DNA of 64,000 bases, taken from NCBI RefSeq assembly GCF_009557615.1, contig NZ_CP045652.1:1240001-1304000 (forward strand), in the 5' to 3' direction. Of the stretch, positions 41,211 through 49,458 are shown one piece after another; positions within the stretch are counted from its first letter, which is position 1; each line of letters begins with the position of its first letter. A model generated the notes under the pieces. It had not been told where the DNA came from. It ran no database searches and saw only the letters and a program-made list of their open reading frames with translations. The DNA is from Sphingobacteruim zhuxiongii. Lineage in GTDB: Bacteria; Bacteroidota; Bacteroidia; Sphingobacteriales; Sphingobacteriaceae. Position numbers and translations under genes: made by a program.

Positions 41211-41290
41211 AAGCTATTTATTTCTTACTTTTTGTTAAAACTGTCGTTTTTGGCATAATAATTTAGGTGCTTGCAAGGTTAATGTTATTT

Positions 41291-42040
41291 ATGAAACAAC
41301 TTCAATCGAGCTTGCTCTTAGGGGCTATAGCGTTTATCACAATCCTATTTACGGGATGTAGCTCCGTTTATTTGCCGAACGTGCCGGCCACACCGATGTT
41401 TACCAATGCAGGTGAGGGGTATTTGGGCGCACATGTGAATGTTAAGGGAAACGTTTCTGGTACTGCGGGTGTCGCTTTTACTGAAAACCTAGCCATTATT
41501 GCAAATGGTTCCTATATTGATAATAAAACTACCAATCAAGACTTTAAACAGCATTTAATTGAAGGCGGCTTGGGCTATTATACAGTTCTTGGTCATTCCG
41601 GGCGTAGTGTTTTGGAGTTCTATGGTGGATATGGGATTGGATCAACGCGCGATGTTGATAAACGAGCTTCTACTTCAGGAACTGATCCGGTAGAGATTCG
41701 TGATCTTGATTTCAATAAGATATTTGTTCAAGCAAACTTCTCCTCCACACGAAAAAACAAATTACGTTTATTTGGAAAGCAACGCACATTAAACTATGGG
41801 ACGGCAATTCGTCTAAGTAGAATAAAGATGGACAGATTTGATTTGAATAATGCACCCGCTGCATTAGAAGAAAATCTTTACATAGAACCGGTCTTTTTTA
41901 CCCGTATGGAATTGAATAAGGGTTTCCAACTTCAATATACCAATGGTTGGAACATAGGTTTGATGAAAAATGAATACCTTAAAGCGGGGAATGCTGTATT
42001 CACATTAGGATTGATTTATAATTTTGGTAAAAAGAAATAA
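41291..42040 (+). CDS. Outer-membrane lipoprotein, unknown function
   Basis: Protein of 249 residues from ATG 41291 (MKQLQSSLLLG), with a lipobox FTGC giving a lipidated Cys near 24. The mature part is beta-rich with repeated amphipathic strands (GYLGAHVNVKGNVSGTAGVAF; VLEFYGGYGIGS; FQLQYTNGWNIGLM) and ends in FTLGLIYNFGKKK, like a barrel or porin-type beta-protein. Two ATGs upstream (41267, 41282) are possible. Followed by another lipoprotein gene 4 bp later, so the two form an operon. No family name recognised. Confidence 0.65.
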   Translation: MKQLQSSLLLGAIAFITILFTGCSSVYLPNVPATPMFTNAGEGYLGAHVNVKGNVSGTAGVAFTENLAIIANGSYIDNKTTNQDFKQHLIEGGLGYYTVLGHSGRSVLEFYGGYGIGSTRDVDKRASTSGTDPVEIRDLDFNKIFVQANFSSTRKNKLRLFGKQRTLNYGTAIRLSRIKMDRFDLNNAPAALEENLYIEPVFFTRMELNKGFQLQYTNGWNIGLMKNEYLKAGNAVFTLGLIYNFGKKK

Positions 42041-42044
42041 GTAT

Positions 42045-42644
42045 ATGAAAAAGTTAGTTGGGATTTTAGGAGTAATGACTTTGTTGTTCCTTTCGGGTTG
42101 TCAGGTAAATAAAAAAGCGCAGTTGCAGGCATTAGCTGATTGTAAGTACGATGTAGAGTCCGTTGATCAGGTTAAGTTTAATGGGAAAACATTAAATTCT
42201 TACAAGGGAGCAGATGGCAATTACAGTATGTCGTCAATTGCGAATATTGCGGTTGCTTTATTTAGTAAGGAACTTCCACTGGAGGGAAAGATAAATTTGA
42301 AGATTACGAATCCGGAAGCTAAAAAAGCTGCGGTTAATTCGTTTAAATATATGATCGAGATTCAAGGCTCTCCATTGTTTGAGGGAACTGTTGACCAGAA
42401 TGTAAATTTAACGCAAGGAGAAAGTGCAATCGTTCCTTTGACATTTAAAGCCAATATTTTTAATAAGGCAAAGGAAAAAGGTTTTGATAAGTTCTTTGAT
42501 GAGATTTTCAACAAGAAATCGGAAGGATTCCTTGTGTTAAAAATCAAACCTTCTTTTAAAGTTGCTGGACAAAATATTTATTATCCATCGTACATTACAG
42601 TAGATAAAAACTTTGGTCAGAAAATCTTTAAGCTTTTCAAATAG
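42045..42644 (+). CDS. Lipoprotein with LEA-2-like fold
   Basis: Lipoprotein of 199 residues from ATG 42045 (MKKLVGILGVMTLLFLSGCQV), lipid-attached Cys at 19. The body resembles a late-embryogenesis-abundant type 2 (LEA-2/WHy) beta-sandwich: a stretch of strands such as KINLKITNPEAKKAAVNSFKYMIEIQG and FEGTVDQNVNLTQGESAIVPLTFK. It is partner to the preceding lipoprotein gene (4 bp apart). Function unknown; a role at the outer membrane is inferred. Confidence 0.65.
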   Translation: MKKLVGILGVMTLLFLSGCQVNKKAQLQALADCKYDVESVDQVKFNGKTLNSYKGADGNYSMSSIANIAVALFSKELPLEGKINLKITNPEAKKAAVNSFKYMIEIQGSPLFEGTVDQNVNLTQGESAIVPLTFKANIFNKAKEKGFDKFFDEIFNKKSEGFLVLKIKPSFKVAGQNIYYPSYITVDKNFGQKIFKLFK

Positions 42645-42655
42645 ATTTTAAACTG

Positions 42656-42678
42656 CTTATAGCAAGATTTGCTATAAG
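42656..42678 (+). terminator. First hairpin after the lipoprotein operon
   Basis: 10-bp stem CTTATAGCAA / TTGCTATAAG with a 3-nt loop, 11 bp past the stop. No long T-run follows, so it may be an RNA-stabilising end rather than the main stop. Confidence 0.45.
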
Positions 42679-42689
42679 TTGAATAAGCT

Positions 42690-42743
42690 AGAAGCCCTTA
42701 TTTAATTGGATGAATGTGGTTCGCCAATTTAATAAGGGCTTCT
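42690..42743 (+). terminator. Second hairpin, terminator
   Basis: 20-bp arms (42690-42709 and 42724-42743) with one T-T mismatch around AGAAGCCCTTATT, 14-nt loop and T-rich tail ACTTTTTG. It follows the first hairpin by 11 bp. Confidence 0.65.
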
Positions 42744-42810
42744 ACTTTTTGATTCAGTTAAAGCACTGAACGTAGTTTCTTACTCTGTGTAAAATATCGA
42801 AATTTCTTTA

Positions 42811-43938
42811 CTAGCGGTTGAACGTATATCCGACTGTCCATTCTATGAAGTCAGCCTTACCCATATGTGCTTTTATGGAAACTCCTGCATTGATATTTTT
42901 GTAAACATAATATCTAGCTCCGGCGCGTAGAAAGTATTTTCTAATCTCTCCATTAAAGCTTTGGTTGTGAATATAATAACCGATATTTCCATTTAATACC
43001 AATCGTTCGTTGAGAATATGAGCAATATAGAAAGATGGACCTCCAGATAGTTTGGATGATAGTTCTCCCGACTTATCTCCCGCAATCTCTGTATCATTTC
43101 CGGAAGATGAGTAGAATAAATCAAATCCTCCACCTAAACGCCATTTATAGGATACATGACGGCTAGCATAAACGCTAAAAGTACTCTTCAAGAAACGCTG
43201 ATCTAAATCATTACGTAATTGTTTTAATCCAACACCGTAATTAACGTGGTACATTATTTTTTTACTATAGGGCTCTAAAATGGAATCTCTTTTGATTTTT
43301 AAATCTGGATTGATTTGATATGCAGCCGATAGTGTTAATGGAACAAGGTTTACGCCCTTATTTGGAAGTGCTAATGCTCCATTCGAGAAATGATGGAATG
43401 CGAATCCGGCTCCGAGTTTCCAATGTGGATCGACCTGATATTGCGCCCGAATTCCCAAGTCAATGAATACATTATTTTTAGATCCAATAACTAAGTTTAA
43501 TGGGTTTTCATGCTCATTGTAAGGTTTGAAGTTACCAGATAGACCTAATCCTATGCGGTAGTCATAACTCCATTTAGAGTCTTCTTTAGGTGAAATAGGT
43601 GTTTGTACGAAGCCGTATACAGCGTAGGGGCTTCCAATAATATCGGAGTGGAAAGTACTTGAATAGATGCCTATGCCATAAATTGGATAATTGTAAATCT
43701 GATAGTACTGATCTTTTTTTGCACGTTGCTTAAATCCAATCTTGAAATTCAATCCATTATAGTATGCACCTTCATAAGTGGTTTCTTTAAGTCCTGATTG
43801 CTGAAGTATTCCTCCGTTTTCGACTTCTAATTCGAAAACTAATGGGCTTCGCTTTATTTTTTTAGCTATACTATCGATTTGTGCCGATGCAAAAAAAGGG
43901 AGGATAAGGGAAAATATGATGACTAAGACTCTGTTCAC
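42811..43938 (-). CDS. PagL-like (acyloxyacyl hydrolase type) outer-membrane protein
   Basis: Exported barrel of 375 residues with a GTG start at 43938 and a Sec signal peptide (about 1-19, FFASAQ). The PagL lipid A 3-O-deacylase-type motif is at about 182-197 (HHFSN, then PNKGVN): His183 and Ser185 match the catalytic pair, but the position of the catalytic Glu in PagL is Asn197. Strands rich in Tyr/Gly fill the protein and it ends in VGYTFNR. If active it would remove a fatty acid chain from lipid A; the changed Glu makes this uncertain. Has its own promoter at 43974-44002. Confidence 0.65.
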   Translation of the reverse strand: MNRVLVIIFSLILPFFASAQIDSIAKKIKRSPLVFELEVENGGILQQSGLKETTYEGAYYNGLNFKIGFKQRAKKDQYYQIYNYPIYGIGIYSSTFHSDIIGSPYAVYGFVQTPISPKEDSKWSYDYRIGLGLSGNFKPYNEHENPLNLVIGSKNNVFIDLGIRAQYQVDPHWKLGAGFAFHHFSNGALALPNKGVNLVPLTLSAAYQINPDLKIKRDSILEPYSKKIMYHVNYGVGLKQLRNDLDQRFLKSTFSVYASRHVSYKWRLGGGFDLFYSSSGNDTEIAGDKSGELSSKLSGGPSFYIAHILNERLVLNGNIGYYIHNQSFNGEIRKYFLRAGARYYVYKNINAGVSIKAHMGKADFIEWTVGYTFNR

Positions 43939-43973
43939 TAGCTAAAGAATTTTGCGGTTTTTTAGACGAGGAA

Positions 43974-44002
43974 CAAAAATAGTAATAACTTTGTCAGGTC
44001 AA
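43974..44002 (-). promoter_or_regulatory. Promoter of the PagL-like gene
   Basis: On the minus strand TTTG (from 44003; TTG at 44000-44002) and TATTTTTG (43974-43981) are separated by 18 bp, a good fit to the Bacteroidota promoter. Predicted leader about 30 nt to the GTG at 43938. Confidence 0.55.
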
Positions 44003-44051
44003 ACGGGCCCTCTGTCATTTTTTAATGATACAGGGTGAAAAACATTAACAA

Positions 44052-44966
44052 GTGTCGAATTTTATCCTCATTGTTTTCTGCTTAGCCGCTGGTGTGCTTA
44101 GCCGAAAGATGAATTGGGTTGCAAAGGATGGCTTTCGAGCCTTGAATGCCTGGGTGTTATATTTTGGATTGCCCGCAATCTCTTTCTATTACCTGCCTAA
44201 ATTAACCTGGGACAATAGTCTAATCTTTACTCTAGCAGGCCCTATTCTTGTTTTGATAGGATCGGTTTTGTTTTTTTATGTACTTGGGAAAATATTAGCT
44301 TTATCCAAGCGTACTTCCCATACCTTGATGTTAGTAGCAGGTCTTAGCAATACCTCCTTTGTCGGCTTCCCCTTGATTACTGCGTATTTTGGAGCGGAAC
44401 GCTTGCCAATTGGTATCGTTGCTGATCAAATGACTTTCTTTCTGCTTTCTTCAGTTGGTGTTTTGATTGCAACTAAAGGAAGTCTGAATACGAATAAGAA
44501 GATTAATTTAGCGTTTATTGCTAAACGGGTTTTTACTTTTCCACCACTCATCGGTTGTCTGCTTGCGTTGATTACGACGCAATTTATTGACTTAACTTCT
44601 TTAGATGAATTCTTCCATATGATTGCTGGAACTGTATCGCCTATCGCGTTATTCTCCATCGGTCTTCAACTAAATTTTACAATAGTAAAAAGTGAGGTTC
44701 CTAATATTATTTATGCGATGCTCTATAAATTAATATTAGCTCCCTTGGCTGTATTCCTAATTGCCTACTATTTTGGCTTTCGAGGACCTATCGTTGAGAT
44801 CTCTATTTTTGAGATGGCAATGCCCAGTTTAGTGGCAACCAGTATAGTTATTAGCCAATTTAAACTAAATAGTAAACTAGGAAATAGTGTTATTGGATTA
44901 AGTATTCCTTTAGGATTATTAACTACCTACCTGTGGTATCAAATTTTGAATATTTTCATAATGTAA
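44052..44966 (+). CDS. AEC family transporter (auxin-efflux-carrier type)
   Basis: Inner-membrane carrier of 304 residues with about ten helices, beginning at a GTG (44052; MSNFILIVFCLAAG). Typical features: LNAWVLYFGLPAISFYYL near the N-terminus, GLSNTSFVGFPLITAYFG (about 98-115, the Asn/Phe-rich kink of the AEC family) and EMAMPSLVATSIVISQF in the C-terminal half. AEC proteins move organic acids such as malate or auxin-like compounds; the substrate here is unknown. Stands alone before the sugar oxidation cluster. Confidence 0.82.
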   Translation: MSNFILIVFCLAAGVLSRKMNWVAKDGFRALNAWVLYFGLPAISFYYLPKLTWDNSLIFTLAGPILVLIGSVLFFYVLGKILALSKRTSHTLMLVAGLSNTSFVGFPLITAYFGAERLPIGIVADQMTFFLLSSVGVLIATKGSLNTNKKINLAFIAKRVFTFPPLIGCLLALITTQFIDLTSLDEFFHMIAGTVSPIALFSIGLQLNFTIVKSEVPNIIYAMLYKLILAPLAVFLIAYYFGFRGPIVEISIFEMAMPSLVATSIVISQFKLNSKLGNSVIGLSIPLGLLTTYLWYQILNIFIM

Positions 44967-45068
44967 CTGAAATGTTATCAATATAGGCGAGCTTTTTTTT
45001 ATCTTTATCAATCGTGTAGTTGATACACTGATAATAACATAATTTATAAGCTTAGTTTTCAGATTAAT

Positions 45069-46034
45069 ATGAAGAAATTAATTTTCTTTGCCTTATTAGC
45101 TAGTTCTTTCCATTCCTCCGCGCAACAGAATCATGAGCGTTACATTCAAAAAATAAACGGTACAAGTTTAGAATTCAGTATGGAAGCAATTCCTGCAGGG
45201 GAGTTTTCAATGGGAAGTGCAAAGTCAGGCAATGAGGATGAGAAACCTGTTCATCAAGTCAAATTAGATGCTTTTTGGATGGGTACCTATGAAGTAACTT
45301 GGAACTTATTTGAACCTTTTCTCTACAAAGACTACGAGGTTACTAAATCTACTGATGGGAAAGTTCCTACTGAAGTTGATGCTGTTACAAGACCAACAAA
45401 ACCTTATTTAGATATGACCTTTGGTTATGGTAAAGACGGGCAACCAGCTTTGGCCATGACTCACTATAATGCCATACAATTCTGTAAATGGCTATATGTA
45501 AGAACTGGTGTTTTCTATCGTCTTCCAACGGAAGCAGAATGGGAGTATGCTTGTCGCGCTGGTTCTAGCAGCGAGTACTTCTTTGGCGATGATGCTACTA
45601 AACTAGCTGAATATGCTTCATTTAAAGATAATAGCGGCGGCCAAACAGTAAAAGTAGGTACTAAGAAGGCAAATCCTTGGGGTTTATTCGATATGCTTGG
45701 GAATGTTGCAGAGTGGACGTACGATCAATATGATGCAAACTTCTATGCTACCTTTAAAGGTAAAGTAGCAGAGAATCCTGAGAATGTTCCAACTACTTTG
45801 TATCCGCATGTTGTCCGTGGTGGATCTTTCGAAAGTGAAGCTATCGATTTACGCTCTGCAGCACGTGGTGCTTCAGATGCTATTTGGAAACAATTAGATC
45901 CTCAAATTCCAAAGTCAAACTGGTGGTTCCCAGAAGCGCCTTTCGTAGGTATGCGTCTTGTACGTCCAGTAAAGCAACCAAGTCATGCTGAGATCATGGA
46001 TTACTATGACAAAGCGCCAATTAAAGACTTTTAA
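45069..46034 (+). CDS. Formylglycine-generating-enzyme-like protein without the Cys pair
   Basis: Exported protein of 321 residues, Sec signal 1-18. The FGE-sulfatase domain is plain: MEAIPAGEFSMGSAKSGNEDEKPVHQVKLD, YEVTWNLFEPF, YRLPTEAEWEYACRAG, NPWGLFDMLGNVAEWTYD and RGGSFESEAIDLRSAARG. True formylglycine-generating enzymes have two Cys in the final motif (GGSFxCHxxYCxRYR); here both are replaced (GGSFESEAIDLRSAAR). So it should not make formylglycine, and no sulfatase is nearby. It may bind a ligand or act as a nonheme-type relative. First gene of the eight-gene oxidation cluster, 35 bp before the next. Confidence 0.8.
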   Translation: MKKLIFFALLASSFHSSAQQNHERYIQKINGTSLEFSMEAIPAGEFSMGSAKSGNEDEKPVHQVKLDAFWMGTYEVTWNLFEPFLYKDYEVTKSTDGKVPTEVDAVTRPTKPYLDMTFGYGKDGQPALAMTHYNAIQFCKWLYVRTGVFYRLPTEAEWEYACRAGSSSEYFFGDDATKLAEYASFKDNSGGQTVKVGTKKANPWGLFDMLGNVAEWTYDQYDANFYATFKGKVAENPENVPTTLYPHVVRGGSFESEAIDLRSAARGASDAIWKQLDPQIPKSNWWFPEAPFVGMRLVRPVKQPSHAEIMDYYDKAPIKDF

Positions 46035-46069
46035 TCAGAATCAATTACTAAAACAATACATTATAAACC

Positions 46070-47383
46070 ATGGAAAATCTAAATCGTCGAGGATTTATTA
46101 AATCTTCATCAGGCCTTGTTGGTGCTGCAGCATTGACGAGTGGTGTAGTCGGAAAAGTATTCGCAGGTGGGAGCGATGTGATCAAGATTGCCTTGATCGG
46201 TTGTGGTGGCCGCGGCACAGGAGCAACTTTTGATGCTTTTGCTTCAGGGCAAAACATTCAATTGGTAGCGATGGCTGATGCTTTTAAAGATAATTTAGAT
46301 CAAACGTACAAAACTTTAAAGGAGAAATTTGGGGATAAAATTAATGTGCCAGATAGCCGTAAATACGTAGGATTTGATGCTTATAAAGCTGCGATTGCAG
46401 ACGCTGATGTTGTTTTATTAACAACGCCTCCAGGATTCCGTCCATTACATTTTGCTGAAGCAGTTCGCGCAGGTAAGCATGTATTTATGGAAAAGGCGGT
46501 AGCAACTGATATTCCAGGTGTTCGCAGTGTGTTGGAGACAGCAAAAGAAGCAAGACGTAAGAAATTAAACGTTGTTGTTGGTTTGCAACGCCGTTATCAA
46601 AATAACTACCGTGAGGCAATTAAGCGTATTCACGATGGTGCAATTGGCGATGTAGTTGCGGGTCAAGTATATTGGAATAGTGGTGGTGTTTGGGTTCGTC
46701 CGCGTAAACCAGGACAAACAGAAATGGAGTATCAAATGCGTAACTGGTATTATTTTAACTGGTTATGTGGTGATCATATCGTAGAACAACACGTTCATAA
46801 TATTGATATTGCAAACTGGGTTAAAGGTAAATATCCTGTTTCTATTCAAGGTACAGGTTCTAGAGCACACAGAACAGGCAAAGAATACGGTGAGATTTAC
46901 GATAACTTCGCGTTAGAGATGACTTACGATGATGGGTCAGTTGTATACAGCCAATGTCGTCACTTTGAGGGAATCTCAAACCGTGTTGATGAGACTTTCC
47001 AAGCTACTAAAGGTCGTGTTTATCTTTCGGCAAGTAATCAAGCGATATTATGGGACGCGCAAGGAAAAGAAATCTATAGACACAATACAAAAGGTAACCC
47101 TAACCCTTATCAGCAAGAACACAAAGAATTGTTCGAAGCGATTGCAAAGGGTGAGTATAAATTTGACAATGCAGAATACGGTGCTTACAGTAGTTTAGCT
47201 GGTATTATCGGTCGTATTGCAGTTTACACAGGTAAAGTAATTAAGTGGGATGAAGCAATGAAATCAAATATTGATTTAATGCCAGATCGTCTTGCATGGG
47301 ATGCTATGCCAAAGGTTGTTCCTAATGCTGATGGATTCTATCCAGTAGCTGTACCAGGACATGACGTTGAGAAATTTATTTAA
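46070..47383 (+). CDS. Gfo/Idh/MocA oxidoreductase, twin-arginine signal
   Basis: NAD(P)-type oxidoreductase of 437 residues with a twin-arginine signal (NRRGFIKSSSGLVGAAALTSG, residues 5-25), so it is exported folded with its cofactor. The Rossmann start IALIGCGGRGTGATFDAF is at about 42-58; the catalytic Lys region is VFMEKAVATD (about 142-151), where EKP reads EKA. A conserved GDHIVEQHVHNIDIANW in the second domain gives the His/Asp active site. Family members act on sugars, inositols and 3-keto-sugars, sometimes with bound NAD. Its stop is 5 bp before the ApbE start. Confidence 0.88.
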   Translation: MENLNRRGFIKSSSGLVGAAALTSGVVGKVFAGGSDVIKIALIGCGGRGTGATFDAFASGQNIQLVAMADAFKDNLDQTYKTLKEKFGDKINVPDSRKYVGFDAYKAAIADADVVLLTTPPGFRPLHFAEAVRAGKHVFMEKAVATDIPGVRSVLETAKEARRKKLNVVVGLQRRYQNNYREAIKRIHDGAIGDVVAGQVYWNSGGVWVRPRKPGQTEMEYQMRNWYYFNWLCGDHIVEQHVHNIDIANWVKGKYPVSIQGTGSRAHRTGKEYGEIYDNFALEMTYDDGSVVYSQCRHFEGISNRVDETFQATKGRVYLSASNQAILWDAQGKEIYRHNTKGNPNPYQQEHKELFEAIAKGEYKFDNAEYGAYSSLAGIIGRIAVYTGKVIKWDEAMKSNIDLMPDRLAWDAMPKVVPNADGFYPVAVPGHDVEKFI

Positions 47384-47388
47384 TAGCC

Positions 47389-48396
47389 GTGATTAACTGG
47401 CTTAATCTATTCGGTATAATGGGAATTGGTTGTTGTGCTTATGCGCAACAACCAATTTCTAATTTACAGCGCTATAATATTGAAGGTACCGCACAAGGGA
47501 CAACCTATGCGGTAAGCTATTATGCCGAAGATGAGGAGGTAAATAAAATACAGCTAGATAGTATCTTCAATGTGATCGATGAGTCGATGTCGCTATATCG
47601 CCCGAATTCATTAATCAGCAAGTTTAACAACAATGTTGTTAGCGAGTTGGAAATGGATCAACATATGAAAATTGTCATGAAGAAATCATTTGAAATCAAT
47701 AAGAAATCAAAAGGTATCTTCGATATTACCGTGAAACCTTTAGTTTCTTTATGGGGATTCGGTCCTGAGAAAGTGACAGGCATTCCTGACTCCAATGTTG
47801 TTCAGTCGACGTTAGCATACATAGGTATGGATAAGTTGCGGATGAAGGGGAATAAGCTGTTGAAGAAAGATAAACGCGTCGCTATTGATCTTAATGGAAT
47901 TGCTCAAGGCTATACGGTCGATGTTCTTTATGATTTCCTGCTTTCAAAAAAGATTACTTCGTTTTTGGTTGAGGTAGGAGGAGAGATTAGAACACACGGT
48001 TATAAGCCCAAGAATGAGACCTATAAAATATTAATACAACGACCAGATGAAGCCAAGGAACAAAGAAACCATGTGATATCCCTTCATAATAAGGCTGTCA
48101 CAACTTCTGGAAGTTATGAGAAATATCGTACTGTCAATAACTACCGTTTTTCACATCATATGGATGCGAAGACTGGCTATCCATTAAAATCAACCATTAT
48201 CACCGTTACGGTGATTGCTGATAAGGCAATGGATGCGGATGGCTTAGATAACGTATTTATGGCTATGAAGCCAGCAGAGGCGGTCGCATTTGCGAATGCC
48301 AAAAATAAAATTGATATTTATTTGCTGTATTTGGACCAAGGAATTGTCAAAGAAGCCTATTCCAAAGGTTTTAACAAATATATTTTAACCAACTAG
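47389..48396 (+). CDS. apbE: ApbE-type FAD:protein FMN transferase
   Basis: Exported protein of 335 residues with a GTG start at 47389, 5 bp after the previous stop, and a signal (MINWLNLFGIMGIGCCAYA). ApbE features: YRPNSLISKFN near residue 66, FDITVKPLVSLWGFG (about 111-125), AIDLNGIAQGYTVD near 164-177, VEVGGEIRTHG near 197, SHHMDAKTGYP near 255 and the Mg2+-binding DADGLDNVFMAM near 281. It attaches FMN covalently to Ser/Thr of periplasmic proteins. I see no [S/T]GAT-type target motif in the neighbouring proteins. Confidence 0.9.
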   Translation: MINWLNLFGIMGIGCCAYAQQPISNLQRYNIEGTAQGTTYAVSYYAEDEEVNKIQLDSIFNVIDESMSLYRPNSLISKFNNNVVSELEMDQHMKIVMKKSFEINKKSKGIFDITVKPLVSLWGFGPEKVTGIPDSNVVQSTLAYIGMDKLRMKGNKLLKKDKRVAIDLNGIAQGYTVDVLYDFLLSKKITSFLVEVGGEIRTHGYKPKNETYKILIQRPDEAKEQRNHVISLHNKAVTTSGSYEKYRTVNNYRFSHHMDAKTGYPLKSTIITVTVIADKAMDADGLDNVFMAMKPAEAVAFANAKNKIDIYLLYLDQGIVKEAYSKGFNKYILTN

Positions 48397-48431
48397 CACG
48401 CAGGTGCAGTAAAACTTAAACTTAATCCTAC

Positions 48432-49355
48432 ATGAAAAGATCAGAATTCTTAAAGAACAGTTCCATGCTTGTTGGTGGCACTTTATTAGGTGGTACAGCT
48501 GTAGCGGGCTCTGCGTCAAATGAGCAGAATGCTAAAGTTGCTAATCAGACATTCAAACTAGACTATGCACCTCACCAGGGGATGTTTAGTGCAACTGCAG
48601 GAAAGAACTTTTTGGATGAAATTAAATATATGCACGATCTAGGATTCCGTAGTATTGAAGACAACGGAATGCCATCTAGAACGGCTGATGAACAAAAGAA
48701 AATTGGTGATTTACTAGCCAAACTTGGCATGCGCATGGGTGTATTCGTTGTCCCTAAAGGTGGCAATGGCGCGAATTCATTGGCAGCAGGTAAGCAAGAG
48801 TTTATTGATATCTTTTTAAAAGGATGTAAAGAATCGGTAGAGATTGCAAAGCGTTGTAATGCAAAGTGGGCAACTGTTGTACCTGGCGACTATGCGAGAA
48901 AGCTTCCTATAGGAGTACAGACTGCAAATGTAGTGGAAGCGTTGAAACGTGGAGCAGAGATTTTTGAACCACATGGCCTAACGATGGTATTGGAACCTTT
49001 GAGCGATACTCCAGATTTATTCTTACGCTTCACAGATCAAACTTATGAGATTTGTAAAGCAGTAGGTAGCCCGTCTGTAAAGATCCTTTACGATGCATAT
49101 CATCAACAAAAGAACGAAGGAAACCTCATCAATTTAATGGATTTATGTTGGAGTGAGATTGCTTATATCCAAGTCGGAGACAATCCTGGACGTAAAGAAC
49201 CAACAACTGGCGAGGTTAACTATAAAAATGTATTTAAGTGGTTGCACGAAAAAGGATATAAAGGCGTTGTAGGTATGGAACATGGAATGTCAAAATCAGG
49301 AAAAGAAGGGGAATTAGCCCTTGTGAAGGCCTATAGAGAAGTTGATTCTTTCTAG
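48432..49355 (+). CDS. Xylose-isomerase-like TIM-barrel protein
   Basis: TIM-barrel sugar isomerase/epimerase of 307 residues, hydroxypyruvate-isomerase type. Metal ligands can be placed: E in MVLEPLSDTPDLF (about 188), D and H in ILYDAYHQQKNEG (about 218-223), and E in GVVGMEHGMSK (about 283). The N-terminus MKRSEFLKNSSMLVGGTLLGG is a twin-arginine-like signal whose second Arg is Ser (RSEFLK), so export by Tat is uncertain though a Tat-type hydrophobic stretch is present. In the cluster it may isomerise or lyse the oxidised sugar. Precedes a 103-bp gap that may hold an internal promoter. Confidence 0.82.
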   Translation: MKRSEFLKNSSMLVGGTLLGGTAVAGSASNEQNAKVANQTFKLDYAPHQGMFSATAGKNFLDEIKYMHDLGFRSIEDNGMPSRTADEQKKIGDLLAKLGMRMGVFVVPKGGNGANSLAAGKQEFIDIFLKGCKESVEIAKRCNAKWATVVPGDYARKLPIGVQTANVVEALKRGAEIFEPHGLTMVLEPLSDTPDLFLRFTDQTYEICKAVGSPSVKILYDAYHQQKNEGNLINLMDLCWSEIAYIQVGDNPGRKEPTTGEVNYKNVFKWLHEKGYKGVVGMEHGMSKSGKEGELALVKAYREVDSF

Positions 49356-49458
49356 TGCTAAACCTTTTTAGTGTATCTAACAAATTTGTTATCCTATTTT
49401 ATAAACCGTTAATAATATCTATATTTAGTACCGTTAAATTTAAATAAGCCTATATTAC

